The position numbers and the translations under genes were made by a program. A model generated the notes under the pieces. It saw only the letters and a list, made by a program, of their open reading frames with translations. It ran no database searches and was not told the DNA's origin. Below, one piece after another: positions 1-12,800 of a stretch of DNA of 64,000 bases (position 1 is its first letter; every line of letters begins with the position of its first letter). Source of the DNA: Sipunculus nudus (Eukaryota > Annelida > Sipuncula > Golfingiida > Sipunculidae); NCBI GenBank assembly GCA_026874595.1, contig CM049306.1, positions 16,577,019-16,641,018 on the forward strand. Direction: 5' to 3'.

Positions 1-665
1 CCAGTAAAAGAGGTAAAAATCTTCACCCATTTCCTCATGATTGTTCTCCTTCCCCCACCTAATATATCTTCATATTAAGGTTTATTGTTGTTTATTTATA
101 GATTTGGCTTTAGTAATCATGTTTAAATAACAATAATTTACCATGATATACTTGGGAGATAAAAAGCAATGAGAGTGAAAGAAAGCCACAGGCTGTCTGT
201 TCCTCACTCTGGTCCCTCTTATTATTTTAGTATAATTTTAATCAGATAAAGCAAGTTACTTGGTCATCATTGAACCTTGCTTTAATATAGTATTATCATG
301 TTTCTGCTGCATGTTTCCTCAGGTAACAGTTGTTACTTTACTAAAGCACAGAAATATTTATTTGCAGGAGTGGCTGATAAACTGTTGTTATCAAGATTAA
401 AGTCAATTTGTCAGGAAATTCGTATTTCGTACATGAAGCACCACAGAGCAGTTACTCTTCTGTATATACTTTCACAGTTGTGTACTGATAGTGAACTGAG
501 CTGTGCAACCATTATAAGTAACTGTACTATTGTTTCAACATTCATTTTGGATGTTTGTGAATTTGTAATGTTTTTCAGTAAATTTATGATTCAGCAAGGT
601 TATAATGAACAGTTATAAATATAGATTATGTGTACTTCACTTTATTACTGCCATTATTTTGACAG
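1..665. other. Intron or upstream sequence, nothing recognised
   Basis: AT-rich sequence before the first visible PH exon. It holds a 106-codon open frame at 298-618 with no recognisable domain or codon pattern. It most likely belongs to the intron leading into the exon at 666. Confidence 0.5.
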
Positions 666-803
666 GAGCAAGGATACTTGTCATACCAGAACAGGGAAGG
701 ATACCTTGAAAGGTTGCCTTTGAACAACACTGGAGGATCACTGCTCAGGACATGGAAAAGAAGATTCTTCAAGTTAGAAGATGGCTGCCTGTACTGTTTT
801 GAG
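666..803 (+). CDS. PH-ARP exon 1 in window (PH strands 1-3)
   Basis: 46 codons in phase 0. The acceptor is ttttgacag at 665 and the donor is GTAAGA at 804. It encodes EQGYLSYQNREGYLERL followed by the basic RTWKRRFFKLEDGCLYCFE segment, the usual start of a PH domain, where the Lys/Arg cluster lines the phosphoinositide pocket in binding members. There is no Met, so at least one more 5' exon is outside the window. Confidence 0.85.
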
Positions 804-3800
804 GTAAGACAAATCTTAAAAAGCTGAATATCAGTGTAATCTAAGTATATCATAATATGAATAATTAAATATACTAATTAAGAAAATATTCATACATTTG
901 AATACTTTCAAGGTGATGTATGGGACATCCTGATCCTGAGGAGATATCGGAACTAGAAATTTGTATTCTAAGTAATGCAAGCCTCAGCTTAGTGGGAGGA
1001 GCATTCACTTATTCAACCCATATTTCCATGTTTATTTGTGCATAAGTGACTCTTTATTTTTTAATATTCCTTAATGAGATTCCTGAATTTGGATCATAAT
1101 CCGGATCCACACCTAAAACTAATCAGATCTTCCTTGTCTATTCCTGAAATGCCCTGAAAATTTCATGAGATCCTGTTCAGATCGCATGAGTTTTGTTGTG
1201 AACAAACACAAAAGAGGATGAACATATACTCTCCTGGCAGAGGTGGTTATTCCTCACAAAATTACTGGTAACAGTGAATGTTATGGATATTTTTATAATA
1301 CGTAGATGGCCATTCATTCAGGGTGAATGGTGCCCTTACTGATTTAAAGTGTTGTCTAGTGTATGGCTTGAGAGCATTATTTATTTTTCATGCTAGTCAA
1401 TCAGTCATTATACTGAAGCTTGAATTATAATGCCACCCATGGCAGTATATATTCATATCCCCTGCAAAACTTTCTGTAAACGTTTTGTAAATCTTTCATG
1501 CTGGGAGATATAAAATAATTTTCAGTCTCATCCTCTCAGTTTAGTAACACATTGTTCTACATAAAAAAACACTAGATTGCACTGATTGCCAACAATATAT
1601 GCTTATGATTAATATTGTAATAGTTTTATGTTAAGTTTCCCAAGCTGAAATATATCAGGTTTATGATTAAGGCTTGTTATATATGCAGTATTTTATTTAT
1701 CTCTTGGACTTTAAAGATAAAACATATACATGTATTTTATATATGTATAATATCTTTAGCCACCAGCTTTGGATTGCAAAGGATCAAACAAAGTAAGAAA
1801 TCCAAGCATGGTTTGTTGATTTTTTAAAGTTTCTCATTATTATGCATGCAAAAAAAAACTATCCATATTGTTGGGGCATGGCAGTGCCTGAGGTGATACT
1901 GGCTTTATTGGTAAGCTTGCCTCAGCTGTTTAGATACATATATACATACTTAAGTGAAATGCATGCTGTTTGTTGTCTTACTAAAGTTGACACAATTTAT
2001 AATGCACTTTGTTCCAGTTAATTTCTGAACCTAACAAAAGTTTTCTTGTGTAGAACCTACTCCCCTCCCCCCCCCCCTCTCCCCCCAGACAACAGACAAT
2101 TTAATATGTCTTATATGCCCTTACCCAAGTATGTGAGACTCTGAATCTTAATAACTCATTTACTGCTTTATATCAGTGAACAATCCTCATATATTTGTAG
2201 TATAACAGTCTTATTACCCATTTATTTATGAACAGACTCCCATGTCAATGTTGTATTTATTTCCCTAATGCATTTAGGTTTAATCAACAAATAGTTGCTG
2301 TTCCTTTAATGATATCAATGTATTCAGTATATCACAGTACTCCATATATAGCACCATTATTACAGTATTAGGGTCCTGCTTAAATAATCAAGTGCCCTAT
2401 AGTAATCATCTTATTTGTCTGTCCGTTCATCTCTCGATCTCTCTGGCCTTCCACAAATTCATTTCCGAATGGTAACTTGAGTTTGGATTGACCAGTTGGT
2501 TTCAAATTTCACTTATATATGGTCCACGACTGAATTAAGAACTGTATTGATTGTTTGGGTCACAAGATCAAAGGTCATGGTAACAGGGCCCACTTCTTTT
2601 AAAAGATTGTGGTGTTGAATTTTAAGCCAAACTTTTCATCCCAAGCCTTCTCTCTTTCACATATGGCTCACCTACCAATAGGGAAAGAACACTTTTAATT
2701 TTGAGATTACAAGGCCAAAGATCAAGGTAGCTGGACACACTTTTGAAAAAGAGTATGGAAACATTTCAAGCAAAGTCTTAATCCAAAACATTCCACCTTT
2801 CACATATGGCTCACTTACTAGTAGGAAAAAAAATCTGTTGATTTCAACATCACAAGGTCAAGGTTACAGGCCCATCTAAAGCTGCGTGTCCACTTTTGCG
2901 GTACGGATACAGATGCGGACGCATTTTAAATCGCGCATATGGAATAAAGAAGGAGTGTGTTCACTTATGCGGTGCGGAGTGCATGCAGCGTGCGGAAACA
3001 GATACGTTTTTTGAAAACCGGACCATGTAGCCGTGAGTACGGAAACACATGCGGAAACACATGCGGAAAGTGCCATTTTGTATAGGTTAAAGAGAGTGAA
3101 AGACCTAAATGCACTGAAAAACGTATCTAATTGACACACGCACAAAATATCCACATACATATCCACACCGCACACACACTGCATCCGTACAAGTGGACAC
3201 ACGGCTTTACTGATTTACATGCTGACTAGGCTTATGGTTGAATACATCCTAAGTAACTATGCACCTGTTTTCTAGGAATGCTCCACTTTTGAGTGCCTAC
3301 ATCTTCATACAGGTCTGCCAGTGATTCAAAGGCTAAAATCTATTACTTAAATACTGTTGAAGAGTCATTTCTCTTTGTCTCTAAATGAAATCAGGTCCTT
3401 TATTCAATTTTTTTAAGCATCACTGTAGGTCTTTGCAGGGCCATTGCTGAACTATCAGTGTTCTAGTTTTATATAACTATCAGAAGGAAATATTCATACA
3501 TTATGCACTTTCTGAGCACTCTTTGCCCATGTTGCTGCATAATTTAAATTTATAAATTTAAAAGCATCATTCAGAGATTGCTACTTTAGCTAAGGCATGG
3601 TGCTGCTGATGCTGATGAGTGGGAGACTGTTCTGATGTAGGAAATGGTTGCTGCAGAGCTGTTTAGATGGCTAAGAGTAGTGCTATGATACTGATGTGTG
3701 TCTGTGAGATTGCTGTTGTGAGATGTATCAATATAAAGTTATTATAGATGCACTGCTGTAGACACTGCTGAATAAAGCTATTTTTGGCACACTGATGTAG

Positions 3801-6800
3801 AACTGTGCAAAGTATTCTGGTATAGAGGTGCTAGGAAGCACAGAGTTGATATATATTAGGCAGGTCAAGGCCTGTCCATAAACTGGTATGTTTACAATGT
3901 TATGAGGTCTGCTATTCATGGTATGTTATGTATGTGCATATGCTCTCAGTGCTGAACATTTTCTTGTACATTTATCATGGTTTTTATTTTTAGCTCAGCT
4001 GACTATAAGTCATCTGAGCTATAGTCGTGGTCCATTGTCCGTCGTCCGTCCGTCTGTCTTGCCGTCCGTAGATGTGGCACGTTTTGAAACCGTAAGACCT
4101 AGGAATCCAAAATTCAGCATAATGTTAGATGCCCCAAGATCTCCTACCAAGCCGAAAACTGGGTCTTTGTGACTTCGTTCCTTTGAGAAATTAAGGAAAA
4201 ACTCAATTTTTAGCGAACCTGTGAGCTTATGCGATGGTGCGGCGTCGTCCGTCGAGCGTCGTGCGGCGTGCGTTGTCTGTACGTTAACCATAGCTATCTC
4301 AAAAAGGCAGGAGCTAGCATCACCAAATTTTTTGCAAATAATCAGTCATCCAAAAAACTATATCGGATTTTGTTTATTTTTATTCTAACTGCATTTTCTT
4401 AGATTTTATAGGGAAAAAGCTAAAAAAGCTTTAAAAATTTTCTTCTCCAAAACCGTCCAGCCAAATTGTCCAACATTTCACAGAAATGATCCCTAGAACA
4501 ATCTTTCTCAATTTTGTTCGAATGGTTCCAGTTCGGAGATTTTTGGCCGAGGTACAGGAGGTTGAACTTTGTTAACTGTGCAAAAAAGCATATTAAAATT
4601 TAAATCTCAGAAACGGCTGGAGCTGTCATCACCAAATTTTATGCCAATGTTGATCACATAGGTCATATCTGAAATAGAGGTATTGGTGGTGCCACCTGCA
4701 TCGGCCTTTTTTGTACGGGGTCATTAGTGCCTGTATGACACTGAGGGCTACAAAAATCTTCTTCTCTGAAACCATATGGCCAAAATGTTTAATATTGCTC
4801 AGAAATGATCCTAGGGTAGTGCTTTCTGAAGTTTGTTTAAATGGTCTCTTTTCAGTGACTTTTGGCTAAGTTATGGGAAGCTGAATTTAGTCATATGCCA
4901 TAACAGCCCATTTTAGCTAAGTGGCTACAAAGATCTTCTTCTCAAAAACCACTGGGCCAAATTCTTAAATCTCACACATTAATTATCCTCAGATGTTGAT
5001 AATTCAAGTTTGTTCAAATGGTTTTGGTTCAGTGGCTTTTGGCTGAGTTACGGGAAGCTGAACTTAGCCAGTTTGCTGTATCGTCCTATATGAGTTATAA
5101 ACCTACGAAACGTTTTTTGACTGATGCCACTGAAGCCAGTTTGTTAAATATTTTACAAGAATAATTCCTACAATAATTCTTATAATAATTGTCATTAATG
5201 GTTCCACATGAATGATTTTTGGCTGAATTATGGAGATTGAATTGAGTCATTTTAACAAAGATTTAAGCTGTGTGATGCTGTTACATCTAGCCTGTCACCA
5301 GTTTATCAGCATCTATTACATCATGCCACTAGACATTTAGATTTCAGGTTATCTTTGGTTAATATTGACAAGAAAGTTTCTTTAAAAGCTTTTAAAAAAT
5401 TTAGATTTAGGATTTAAGTTATTCATCATACCAGGCAATGTTACAATCATGGATATTTAGCTCTCTGTGGCTATATAAAGACAACTGTACATGGATTATA
5501 AATTATTGGTATCCCTACTCAACTTAATTCAAGAATTTGCCATCAGTGATATATATCTGTATTTTAATTTTGCATTCAGTATGCATCCGTAATAATTTTA
5601 CATTTATTCCTGATTTCTTTTTTTTTTTTTAAAAGTCATCTGAAAAGCATTTTGTATTGGGAAAATAAATTTCAAAGTTATTTCAAGTAGGGACCACTTT
5701 TGTGTACAGATGGCAGCACTTGATTTACCATTGGCAGATTGCCAGTACCTTGATGTTGGCCATTAGCCATGATGATGTCAGCTCTATAAATAGTTTTGGC
5801 ACAGTGCCAGGATTTGAAGAAGTGCAGCAAGGTATAGATCAAGAGTTCACTCAGTGCAGTAGCTGCATTCTATTTATAGCTTTGACAGACTGCTCACTGC
5901 ATCATATTTGGCACCAAAGTTCAGCCTGAATCTATTTATAGCTTCGGCAGACTGCGAACTGTGTCAAATTATGCAACAGGTCAAGAGTTCAATCAGTGCA
6001 GCCAGGTACAGGTCAAAAGTTCACTCAGTCTAGCCAGGTGCAGGTCAAGAGTTCACTCAGTGCAGTAGCTTGAGGCAGCAATTTGTCACAGGTCACTCGG
6101 GGGCAACTGCCTTACTCACCTAAGCCTTGTCAGCCAAGTGCATCAAACTCTGGGGAAGTTTGATGTATTGGACTGATACCTGTCTATGTGTCTTTGATGG
6201 TATTCTGATTTACAAGACAGGTGGTGCCACCTGCATTGACTTTTGCAGTGTAAGCGCCTGCTTATTTCTACAGAGGAATTTGATACATCAGCCTAAAATT
6301 GGGTATGTTTATACATATGGGGTAGCTTTATAGTGTACGACTGGTGGCGCCACCTACAATAATTTTTGCGCAGTGTATGTCCCTGCTTATTTCACAGGAG
6401 GGGTTTGACATATCAGTCTGACATTGGGCATATGTATATATCTCTTCATTGTATATAAGACTGGTGGTGCCAGCAACAATCATTGTATCCGCCAAAACAG
6501 AGCACCATGTAACATATTGTTTACATCAAGCATCAGCTTCAGCTCTCAGTTCCTAAAATTTGGCATACAATTAGATGTCTCCAAAATCCCCTACCATGCC
6601 AAGAATTTGGTCACTAGGACTTAATATCTTTGAGATATTAATGAAAAACTTCATTTTTCCATTAAAAACTCATTGTTACACTTCAAGACTGCCTAATATC
6701 AAAACCAGTGATCTGACTTTATTCATATATAATATACATATTTTTCTACACATTATCTATGCACATGCCAGAAATGATGTCAGTATTGCTTAATTGTTTT

Positions 6801-9800
6801 CAGTTATGGGCCCAACCATAATGCACTTTGTAAAAAATCAAGAAATATATTTACTCTCTTAACAAGAGGATTGCTGAAGCTGGTGATTTTTTGTCAGGGA
6901 TGTAACATTATTTTATCAAGATTCAATTGAATACCCAAAATTAGTTCTGAATTTTTAAAATTTTATAAGTTATTAGTATAAATATAAAATTAGTACCTTA
7001 AATTTTGCCAAACTTTGACCATGGCATGTTTGTTTCCTGTGAGCACTGTTGATATAATTTTCATATCATGTACACATAAGGATTTCAGCTTTTTAGTTTA
7101 GAAAGCTGAAAGAAATTGGCCAAAAATTGTAGCTTTTATTAATGCTTTTATGAGACCATGTCAGACCTTAGCTCTCCCCAGCCCCTTTTGAGTCACCTGT
7201 ATGTTGACTTGGTTGACCTTTCATCAAATTATGGACGCGAGGCATACACTGGGGCAGCCAGGCAGCTTATGGCCAGCCACAGTTGATCCAGGTGTCCAAC
7301 CCAACTCATCTAGTAGTTTTAACTAACAACATAACAATAAACAATAAATTAATAAATTTTTATTGGTTTTTAATAACAAATTAAAGAAGAATAGAAAAGG
7401 AATTTGTTATGATGATATTTACTGATGATATAAGAATCTTGTATCGATTGATAGAATGTCACATATTCCAAATAACACCATGCAGTCACTTATAGTATTT
7501 TTTAGTTCAATTTTAATGATAAAAAAATAAATCATATTATTCATTACTAAGCATTAGGGATCATATAAAGGAAATTAATGATAGACAAAGATGCAGTTGA
7601 TAATATTAATCTAGATTCCTGCTGTGTCTAGTGTGTACATTGATGTGAAATTAGTCCAAAATTAATATATTACATTTATTTTTTTTTAATATGAATAAAA
7701 GCCATAAAACCAGGTACTTATGATCATTATTTAAATGTGTGAATTTTGTATATTCTGGATTCTCAACATCATTGTTTGGTGAAAACTGAATAAATACCAG
7801 ACATGGTGCAAATACTTTGCAAATGTATTTGAATACGAATATGAATATGTACTCCATTATAAAATTTCTTGCATAAGAAAAAAAATGAAAAGTATATGAA
7901 TACCAGTGCAAATACTTTCAAAATGTATTCATGAATGCATTCATGAATATATTCTTTGATATTATTTTAATGATCATTTCAGTTGTATTTTATTTAAAAA
8001 AATAATACGATTCTCTTATTATTTTTATTAAAAATTGTATTTGGGACAATTTGTAATTATTTTTAATAAATAGTTAAACTCTTATATTATATGTTCTGCT
8101 TATAAGTTATATGGCCAAGTCAAAATCTGTGTGACAATAGTACTCCATTTGTTAATAAAATAAATGAAATCAATCCTCTTCCTTGTCTCCAAAGATACTA
8201 TCAAAATCATACATAAGCTAAACATCCACAACTCATAATACAGCTTATATTTATTTCCACACAAAACAAGCATGTGCCTCATTTCTAAATCATATTTTTT
8301 TATCATATATAACAGCTGAGCACAGTGACCCATGGGTCCCTTGTTTTAACTAAATATTATATATATTTCTTAAGAAAGATGGATATACAGTAACCATGGT
8401 GACTATTGCTTTATTCTATGTACTTTTAAAACTGGGTTTCTTATAATGGCAGTGTTAATTTAATGATCATACTGGTCATTTGTTCAGTAAATATTTAATT
8501 TGTATTAAACATGTAAAATGTTTAGCTCACATGTGCAATCTTCATCCAGTGTCTTTTTTTCTGCATGCATTTTAGCTATATTTCAACAATAAATACATTA
8601 AATTTATTGAAGGGTGAATTTGGAGAGATAATATCCTTAGGAAAAGAACAATTTTCCATTAGGCTGTCCTGTGGGATATCACTATCAGTTCACCTTGTGC
8701 AGGACCAAGCTTGGCTACCTGGGGTTTCCCAATTATTTTAGTACATTCACAATAGAACCTGTTCTTTAGCAGTTAATGGACCATTTGACCAAGAATTGTG
8801 CCAAATTGATAGCATAATAAATAAATATTAATGAGGCCTATATTTTCTGAATAAAACTCAATCATTCATTCATTCATAAATAGTAGTATTTCTAAACCAT
8901 ACAGGACAGGATGGAGATGATTAAATCCTATTGGTTGCTTGCGATCTTCACTATGATGTAGATTGTGTGGCTGTACTTGCATTTGAGATCATACACAGAT
9001 GCTTTCTCTGCATGTTCATTTCAATTTGTGAATTGATGTTTCATGTTGAAAATACTGTTTTCTGTTTCTTTTTGTTTAACTGAAACAATGTGAAAACTGC
9101 ATTCATATGGATGAGAGGATTTGAACGTGGAATGATAAATTGTTGCTTTACAGAATTAGTTTTCAGAGCTGAATGCAGTACATGTGACAGTATTATTTCA
9201 TTAAAATAATCCCAATATTATATGAATTCAATCAGCTCATGAAGTACTGAAAGTTAGTGAATTAATCAGAATATACTTTCATGTGTTGTCAAATAAACCT
9301 GACTCAAAATAATTTGGTTTTTAATGCAATACAATGAGGTAAGAATGATAAGATTCCAAAGAATATTATTTCCCCAGACAAAGTGTAACAAATCAGTATA
9401 TTGGATTTACTGAGATGGTGAAACAATAGGAAATATGTTCTTTCTATAAAATGCACCAAAATATGTGTGATAATGACAAACCATATATATTTGCATTCAG
9501 GAAGATTGTGGTTCTGTTTTTAGAATGCCAGTATTCCCAACAGTGGTACAAAGTTAACCATGCAGCTTGGTGGAGGCTCCATCCAGACCATAGGAGAAAC
9601 TATGCTTGGTATTGATGATGGGGTAAGGTGGCTTTGATCTTCATCTATTTATTATACAATTTATAATATCAGGAGCATGAATTATAATCTTCCTTACAGT
9701 TGGTAGACAATCCTTTGTTGATTTAATTCCACTTTCAAGTGATTTAAGGGGAATGGGATACAACAACCAAACATAGGTTAATAATGTATACATATTGTCC

Positions 9801-12800
9801 ATATGTATTGATCTCAAAGTTAACCAGTTATACAGGAACATTTGTACTGTCACTATCTGGAATAAAGCAAAATCAATAAAACAGTGATTAAGCAAAATTG
9901 AAAATATACTAGGTGGTCAAAACATCAATGTTGTGGTCAATATATTTACTAAACAAGGGCAAGTATTGTTTTTCCCTGAATCATTTTGTGTTTACTTGCA
10001 GAAAAGTTGTTCTAAGGCCTTCAAATTGACATGCTATCAAAGTACCCATATTAAAATAACATTCTTGATTACAAACTTTAATTGTACTGATTACATGTAC
10101 CAACTGAGCCTGATACATACAGGCTTGTTATGTTATTAAACCTGCAGTAATGAGGTCAAACCAAACACAGATGTAACAGAGTCATCTCAGCTGTGGTTAT
10201 TTAATTGATTATTCACTGCCAGGTCAAGATATAACTATTTTATCAGCTTTTATCATGATAATAAATATTTGTTTAGCTTAACAAACATTTAAGAATCAAG
10301 TAACAAACACTGGCATCATTTAACTAGAGAGCACTGTGTAGAGGGTAAATACCTCCTCCAGTCCAAAACATTCAGAAGAAGCTGCTTAAAGTGTGATAAA
10401 ATCTGCAGTCACTGACATTCTTGACAGACATACCATCAAGTCTCCTGCTTATTAATGATGAATACACTGGTTCCATCAAGGTTTTAAACACAGCTGGTTA
10501 TGAAGTAATTATCAGTGATAGAGAGTTGACCCACAATGAACATAAGTCCATGTATTAATCTATACAAATCTTGATCAGGACTAAATCTAACCATTTCTTT
10601 TAAGTGCTGGTTTAAGTCCTCACAACAATAGTTTTCATAAATATTTGTTCTATGTTTTGGAGTAATTTGTTTATATCAGACAAAGAAAAAAATACAGGAA
10701 AGAAAGCAGAAATCACTTTTCTAATTTTCTGTGATGATCAGCTTTTAATAAAAAAAATGGTAACATGCAATTACATAGATATTATTCAGATAACATAGTA
10801 CTGTAGTACAGTTAAACCTCTCACAAGGACCACCTTGGTTGAGAGGTCACCTCAAAATAATGGCCACTTTTTCACGCCCATCTTTCATGTTCTCTTTATA
10901 TCATACCCGGCTTCGATGAGCAACTTGAAAATGGGACCACTATATCAAGGTCATGTTGGTGGTCATAATTTTCAGGTTTCTTGGTTATGCTACCTATCTT
11001 GAACAGATTTAATTATACTTAATTATACTAATTATACAAATTGTGCAAAAATCTTTTACAGAGACATATATTATATATTATTTTATATTATATTATATTA
11101 TGTTATATTATATTATATTATATTATATTATATTATATTATATTATATTATATTATATTATATTATACACAGATAAGATGTGACTTTGTTTATAGAAAGG
11201 AAGTTACCTGGTGGTACGCACCCCACCAGATGAATATGAAGCCTGGCTGTATGCCCTCCAGAGCCAGACCATAGATAACACAGAAACAAAGTATGTCCAG
11301 CCAATACAGGGAGGTCCAGCACATCCCGGCAAGGTAAGTACTGACGCAGTATTGAAAAAAATACTACTGTATGACTGCATGTGGTTTATTCTTACTGCTT
11401 TTTGCAGGCTTACCTTTCCCCTATACCTGCTTTAATTATGGAAAGTTAACATTTTCATATTTTAGAACAGATATGTCATCAGAAGATTTATGTTTGATGT
11501 TTTAATGCATTGCCTTGATTTTAATTCTGTTCTTTAAATAATTTTATCTTCCATTGTTCCATTTAATTACATTATTCATTTTAATGAGTACTCACAGCGT
11601 ACATAATGCTTTTAAAACATTACTTTGTGCATTCATTGTACTTAGAAGAAAATTAAATGTATATCACATAAAACACTTCGAACAATACAAAATGTGCAGT
11701 AACATTATTACACATAAACATTCATTTACTCAATGTATGTTTGTGTCCCCTGAATCATTCAATCCAAAATGACATTAAAAAGTCAGGAATGTTTGGGTTT
11801 TAGCTCGACTTTCACTTTTGATCATGCTTAACACTCACCTAAATCTGGGGTCTAGTTGGGCCCAAAAATGATACATTGTACACCTTAAGGATCATAAGCA
11901 GTTATGTTCTCAGGGAATATAAAAGTCCTAGGCAGGGCACTAGAGGGCTCTTTCTTTCAGCTAAGTCTGGTGAAATAACATAGGAAGATTGGGCTTACCA
12001 GATGACTCAAGGGTAGGACAGGGTCACTTAGACATAACCTGTATTTGCCAAAAGTTCAAGCATTTCCTAAAGGGTTGGCAGATTATTTCACAACAAGAAA
12101 CAACTCAACACCTGGATAAAGTTACACTGAACAAAGTTTGTAATGTTACTAAAATGTTTACCAATGTAATCCACCTTTTAATTAATCAGTGCATGTACCC
12201 TGGCATGGATTAACATGTTTGTAGCATCATGTTTGTAGCATCATGTTTGATGGTGTGTTTGCATGGTGTTTTTAAACAGAAGGTGATCATCGTGGACATC
12301 GGCAGCAGTTCCATCAGAGCCGGTATCCTCCGCAGTCAGCGTAAGTCCAAGAGCATGATCCTTAACTCTTCAGTAGAACATTCATAGTTAAGGAATATGG
12401 TTTGTTACCTCTGCCAAGGGTGGGTGTTATGTCTTTGCCAGGGTTGGTTCTTTCACTGTTCATTTGCCTGTTAGCAACATTATTCAAAAATTTATCAAAT
12501 GAAATTTTCAGGATAGCTTAGCAGTGATACAAGGAACAATTGATTAAATTGTGAGATGATCTGGATCACCAACTGGATCCAGGAATATTTTTAAAGAAAA
12601 ATGCTGCATTTCTTACAATGCCTTATGGGGGTAATGACTGCCTTGGCAGAGGTCTGCACTGTCTGAGTGCATTTCTAGTTTATTTGTGATTTACTCATGT
12701 TTAGGTCGCATGAAATAGACATCAGTCACAGACTGTGTCTGAAGTATTATATAGTTGCTTTGAAAGACTTGCTTAATTTTTAGGTATAAATAAATTTGTG

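Noticed and set aside
298-618. 106-codon frame starting MFLLHVSS, possible secreted protein or first PH-ARP exon
   Set aside because: Not followed by a donor in frame with the PH exon, and its sequence looks like translated AT-rich intron.
6575-6793. Short frame conserved in sequence with 31160-31378 (MSPKSPTMPRIW...)
   Set aside because: Both lie in family A copies; similarity comes from the repeat itself, and other copies do not keep the frame.
11041-11274. 77-codon frame with ILYYIILY repeats
   Set aside because: It is the TATTA microsatellite read in one frame and runs into the real PH exon in the wrong frame.
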